Assembly (NCBI GenBank): GCA_964477295.1
Contig: CAYZEZ010000204.1
Coordinates: forward strand, 1 to 9,032
Reading direction: 5' to 3'
DNA from: CAYZEZ01 sp964477295
GTDB lineage: Bacteria; Bacteroidota; Bacteroidia; Bacteroidales; SM23-62
DNA: 9,032 nucleotides
The translations under genes and the position numbers were made by a program. Positions 6,674 through 9,032 of this stretch are shown here, in pieces. The notes beneath the pieces are model-generated. The model made no database searches, was not told the DNA's origin, and saw only the letters and a program-made list of their open reading frames with translations. Position 1 is the first letter of the stretch. Each line of letters opens with the position of its first letter.

Positions 6674-7054
6674 AGGATCCAGTTTAGGTGGTTATTATTA
6701 AAACGAACCTTTTAGTTGTTTTTGTATGCGGTATATAAGGTAATGATCCTTCCTGTGCCTCCAGCCCGGTAAGAAAAGTTCAAAAAAGTACCCTTAAGCA
6801 AGAAATTCCAGCCAGGATTGGGAAATATTCTCATTTTTTATTGTAACTTACTTAAATGGTGATCTATAGGTTTTCACAGGTAAGAAAGCACAGGCAGATT
6901 TGTCAGGAATCACCAATACACAAATTTATTTGTTAAATCTTCCCGGTTGAGGATAATCCGGCAGATTCCCGACGGGTATGAGAGTAGTTGAAATACAGTG
7001 AAATAATAAATTAATCCGGGCACAGTTGAAGGCAGCAATAATTTAAAAGAATAC

Positions 7055-7195
7055 ATGTTGTCAGGTTACCGGGCTGTAAAATCCATTGAAGACTTCTTGC
7101 TTATGATTGTTAAATTACCTAACGATAAAAATTTAAATAAACTGCGGAAACAAGTACCGTATAAATTACTGATGAGCATCCTGGAATGGATGTAG
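7055..7195 (+). CDS. Possible 46-residue small protein, unrecognised
   Basis: ATG at 7055 to TAG at 7193-7195. The product starts MLSGYRAVKSIEDFLLMIVK and continues with LPNDKNLNKLRKQVP and a C-terminal SILEWM. The open frame extends upstream to a TAA at 7007-7009, giving 61 open codons in all, but the ATG is the only normal start. It is basic and amphipathic, with no signal peptide. No Shine-Dalgarno site, and no family that I know. It may be chance or a remnant; it is reported because it is the longest frame in a region otherwise empty. Confidence 0.2.
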   Translation: MLSGYRAVKSIEDFLLMIVKLPNDKNLNKLRKQVPYKLLMSILEWM

Positions 7196-7238
7196 CTGTG
7201 ATTTTTCCTGTTTACTTTTCAACCAATAATCCGAAGTG

Positions 7239-7265
7239 TTTTTGTAGGCAAAACACCTACAAAAA
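7239..7265. promoter_or_regulatory. Perfect 10-bp stem-loop upstream of the CheB-CheR gene
   Basis: TTTTTGTAGG (7239-7248) and CCTACAAAAA (7256-7265) are exact reverse complements around the 7-base loop CAAAACA. The position, 70 bases before the CheB-CheR start, fits an operator or a leader hairpin. The stem has only three G-C pairs at its tip and is followed by A residues, not T, on the plus strand, so a plus-strand terminator is unlikely. Confidence 0.6.
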
Positions 7266-7269
7266 AATC

Positions 7270-7308
7270 AGCTTTTATACTATACTGTAAGAGCTTATAA
7301 TACTGTAA
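7270..7308 (+). repeat. Imperfect tandem duplication before the CheB-CheR start
   Basis: Two adjacent units, 7270-7290 and 7292-7308, both begin AGCTT and end ATACTGTAA (7282-7290 and 7300-7308). The second lacks about four bases in the middle. They lie in the likely promoter or leader. They may be paired binding sites or a simple duplication. Confidence 0.5.
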
Positions 7309-7318
7309 TTTAACAACA

Positions 7319-7339
7319 ATGAATCTTAACCGTATATGA
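7319..7339 (+). promoter_or_regulatory. Six-codon leader frame overlapping the CheB-CheR start (ATGA)
   Basis: ATG at 7319 starts the frame MNLNRI, whose TGA (7337-7339) overlaps the ATG of the chemotaxis gene (7336-7338) in an ATGA junction. Such junctions allow re-initiation, and there is no Shine-Dalgarno site for the main start. It may equally be chance. Confidence 0.3.
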
Positions 7340-9032
7340 AAACAGCTAAAATGCCAACCGAAGCCGGAAACAAAGGATTCCCGGTTGTGGGTATAGGCGC
7401 CTCGGCAGGCGGGCTGGAAGCCCTGGAACAGTTTTTTGGAAACATGCCTGAAAACAACGGAATGTCATTCGTGGTTATCCAGCACCTCGACCCGGACCAC
7501 GCTGGCATTCTGCCCGAGCTTTTGCAACGGGCTACCCCCATGAAGGTGGTGCAGGCGACCGACAGGCTAAAAGTGAAGCCAGACTGCGTATATGTGATAC
7601 CGCCCAACAAGAGCCTTTCTTTGCTGAAAGGCGCACTGCATTTGTTCGATCCGGTTGAATCACGGGGCCTCCGTTTGCCTATTGATATTTTTTTCCGTTC
7701 CCTGGCTGACGACAGGCAGGAAAAAAGCATCGGCATCATCCTTTCGGGCATGGGTTCCGATGGAAGCCTGGGACTGAAGGCCATTAAAGAAAAAAACGGA
7801 GTGGTACTGGTGCAGGATCCTGCCACAGCCAAATTCAATGGCATGCCCCTCAGCGCCACAGAAGCCGTCATTGCTGATATTGTGGCACCTGCCGGGGATT
7901 TGCCCGGCAAACTGATCGCCTACCTGAAATTTATTCCTGAAGTTAAGACAGGACCTGAAGCTGAGAATAGAAACAAAAGTAACATCGAAAAAATTATCAT
8001 CCTGCTCCGCGAGCATTCAGGTCATGATTTTTCTTTGTATAAGAAAAATACCCTTTTTCGCCGGATCGAAAGGCGCAAAGGCGTTCACCAGATAGACAAG
8101 ATCCAGACCTATGTCCGCTTTTTGCAGGAAAATCCCCAGGAGATTGAGATCCTCTTTAAAGAGTTGCTGATTGGTGTCACCAGTTTTTTCCGCGATACTG
8201 CCGTTTGGGAAATGCTCAGAGAGAGTGTTCTTCCTGCCCTGATTAACGAACTGCCCGACGGACATGTTTTGCGCGCCTGGGTGCCGGGCTGCTCAACCGG
8301 GGAAGAGGCCTATTCACTGGCCATTGTATTTAAAGAAGCAAAGGAAAAAGTCAATAGGCACAAAAATATAAGTCTGCAGGTATTTGCCACCGATCTCGAT
8401 AAGGATGCCATTGAGAAAGCCCGCAAGGGTATTTTCTCTTTAAACATCACTGCCGATGTATCACCCGAGCGTATCAACCGGTTTTTTACTTTGGAAGATG
8501 ACAGTTATCGTGTGAATACCGATTTACGTGAAATGATGGTGTTTGCTCCCCAGAATGTCATCAAAGACCCTCCCTTTACAAAGCTCGACATTATTTCGTG
8601 CCGCAACATGCTGATATACATGGAACCCGAATTACAGAAAAAACTTATAACATTGTTCAATTACAGCATTAATCCCGGTGGAATTATGATACTTGGCACT
8701 GCCGAAACCCTGGGGACCCGGGACCGGGGGTTTATAGAGGTTGATGGCAGAATGAAAATTTTTAAACGCACTGCGACAGTTCCCTTGCCTGAACTCGTTG
8801 ATTTTCCAAGCTCCTTTTACCGCAATAAGGATGTGGGAACTAAAGCAAAGATCCCCTTGAAAGTTTATGATAACATCCAGACACTTGCCGACCAGGTTCT
8901 GCTTCAGCGTTTTGCCCCTGCCGGCGTGCTGGTAAACGACAAAGGCGACATCCTTTACATCTCAGGCCGCACCGGGAAATACCTTGAACCGGTTGCCGGC
9001 AAGGCAAACTGGAACATTCATGCGATGGCGCG
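7336..9032 (+). CDS. CheB-CheR-PAS fusion protein, C-terminus outside window
   Basis: The first 565 residues of a hybrid methylesterase-methyltransferase signalling protein. Residues about 15-190 are a CheB methylesterase domain with the Ser-His-Asp triad: Ser23 in GASAGG, His50 in IQHLDPDH and Asp142 in SGMGSDG. There is no receiver domain before it, unlike free CheB. Residues about 215-275 are the CheR N-terminal domain (FRRIERR, GVTSFFRD). Residues about 310-460 are the CheR SAM-binding domain: VPGCSTGEEAYSLA (316-329), FATDLD (350-355) and DIISCRNMLIYM with Asn424. From about residue 480 a PAS-type linker begins (LADQVLLQRFAPAGVLVNDKG). Proteins of this build usually continue into PAS and histidine kinase modules, which the window edge cuts off. 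An in-frame TAA (7327-7329) lies just before ATG 7336, so translation starts there or at ATG 7351. It probably tunes a sensory or two-component system more than flagellar chemotaxis, as no che or flagellar genes are in view. All catalytic residues are intact. Confidence 0.95.
   Translation, partial: MKTAKMPTEAGNKGFPVVGIGASAGGLEALEQFFGNMPENNGMSFVVIQHLDPDHAGILPELLQRATPMKVVQATDRLKVKPDCVYVIPPNKSLSLLKGALHLFDPVESRGLRLPIDIFFRSLADDRQEKSIGIILSGMGSDGSLGLKAIKEKNGVVLVQDPATAKFNGMPLSATEAVIADIVAPAGDLPGKLIAYLKFIPEVKTGPEAENRNKSNIEKIIILLREHSGHDFSLYKKNTLFRRIERRKGVHQIDKIQTYVRFLQENPQEIEILFKELLIGVTSFFRDTAVWEMLRESVLPALINELPDGHVLRAWVPGCSTGEEAYSLAIVFKEAKEKVNRHKNISLQVFATDLDKDAIEKARKGIFSLNITADVSPERINRFFTLEDDSYRVNTDLREMMVFAPQNVIKDPPFTKLDIISCRNMLIYMEPELQKKLITLFNYSINPGGIMILGTAETLGTRDRGFIEVDGRMKIFKRTATVPLPELVDFPSSFYRNKDVGTKAKIPLKVYDNIQTLADQVLLQRFAPAGVLVNDKGDILYISGRTGKYLEPVAGKANWNIHAMA

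Larger units (their letters stand above)
6674..7335. other. Divergent intergenic region between DUF1801 and CheB-CheR
   Basis: A 660-base spacer between divergently read genes, so it should hold promoters for both. I see no tRNA, no known riboswitch and no homologous gene. The left half (6674-7050) is AT-rich with no structure that I can support. The right half holds one small ORF, one perfect stem-loop, a tandem duplication and a leader frame, listed separately. Confidence 0.5.

Noticed and set aside
7239..7265. Factor-independent terminator
   Set aside because: The stem is A/T-rich with no T-run after it on the plus strand, and no plus-strand gene of note ends just before it.
7326..8265. 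Minus-strand frames of 194, 118 and 82 codons
   Set aside because: They are antisense to the CheB-CheR coding frame, which has intact catalytic motifs.

Overview
The window looks like chromosomal DNA of a Bacteroidota (Bacteroidetes) member, probably an environmental Bacteroidales-type organism. The evidence is a SusD/GH-type lipoprotein signal on a GH92 mannosidase, AT-rich spacers, translation starts with A/T-rich leaders instead of Shine-Dalgarno sites, and a sugar-catabolic gene set typical of that phylum. Assignment below phylum is inference.

Layout. (1) Positions 1-5718, all on the minus strand and read from right to left, carry five genes: a Gfo/Idh/MocA sugar oxidoreductase, a TIM-barrel sugar isomerase/epimerase, a KDPG/KHG-type class I aldolase, a class II (metal) aldolase, and a GH92 alpha-mannosidase lipoprotein cut by the left window edge. 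Gaps are 59, 251, 49 and 110 bases, so this is probably one operon or two linked transcripts. The surface mannosidase would release sugar, while the four cytoplasmic enzymes look like oxidation, isomerisation and retro-aldol steps. No sugar kinase, dehydratase or transporter is in view, so the substrate cannot be fixed. (2) Positions 5719-6334 hold no intact gene, but include an antitoxin-like reading frame with no usable start (minus strand) and an unexplained plus-strand open frame; this is a small zone of gene decay. (3) Positions 6335-6673 (minus) encode a DUF1801 (YdhG-like) protein. (4) Positions 6674-7335 are a 660-base spacer with a weak small ORF, a perfect 10-bp stem-loop, an imperfect tandem duplication and a six-codon leader frame overlapping the next start. 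(5) Positions 7336-9032 (plus) are the first 565 codons of a CheB-CheR-PAS fusion protein that runs off the right edge.

The most unusual non-coding signal is a pair of intergenic elements, at 1771-1851 and 3301-3513. Both are built of 7-base units arranged as inverted clusters, and in both the array begins on the stop codon of the upstream minus-strand gene. They could fold as 3'-end mRNA structures inside the sugar operon, or be copies of a short repeat family. I found no CRISPR array, tRNA, rRNA or intact insertion sequence.
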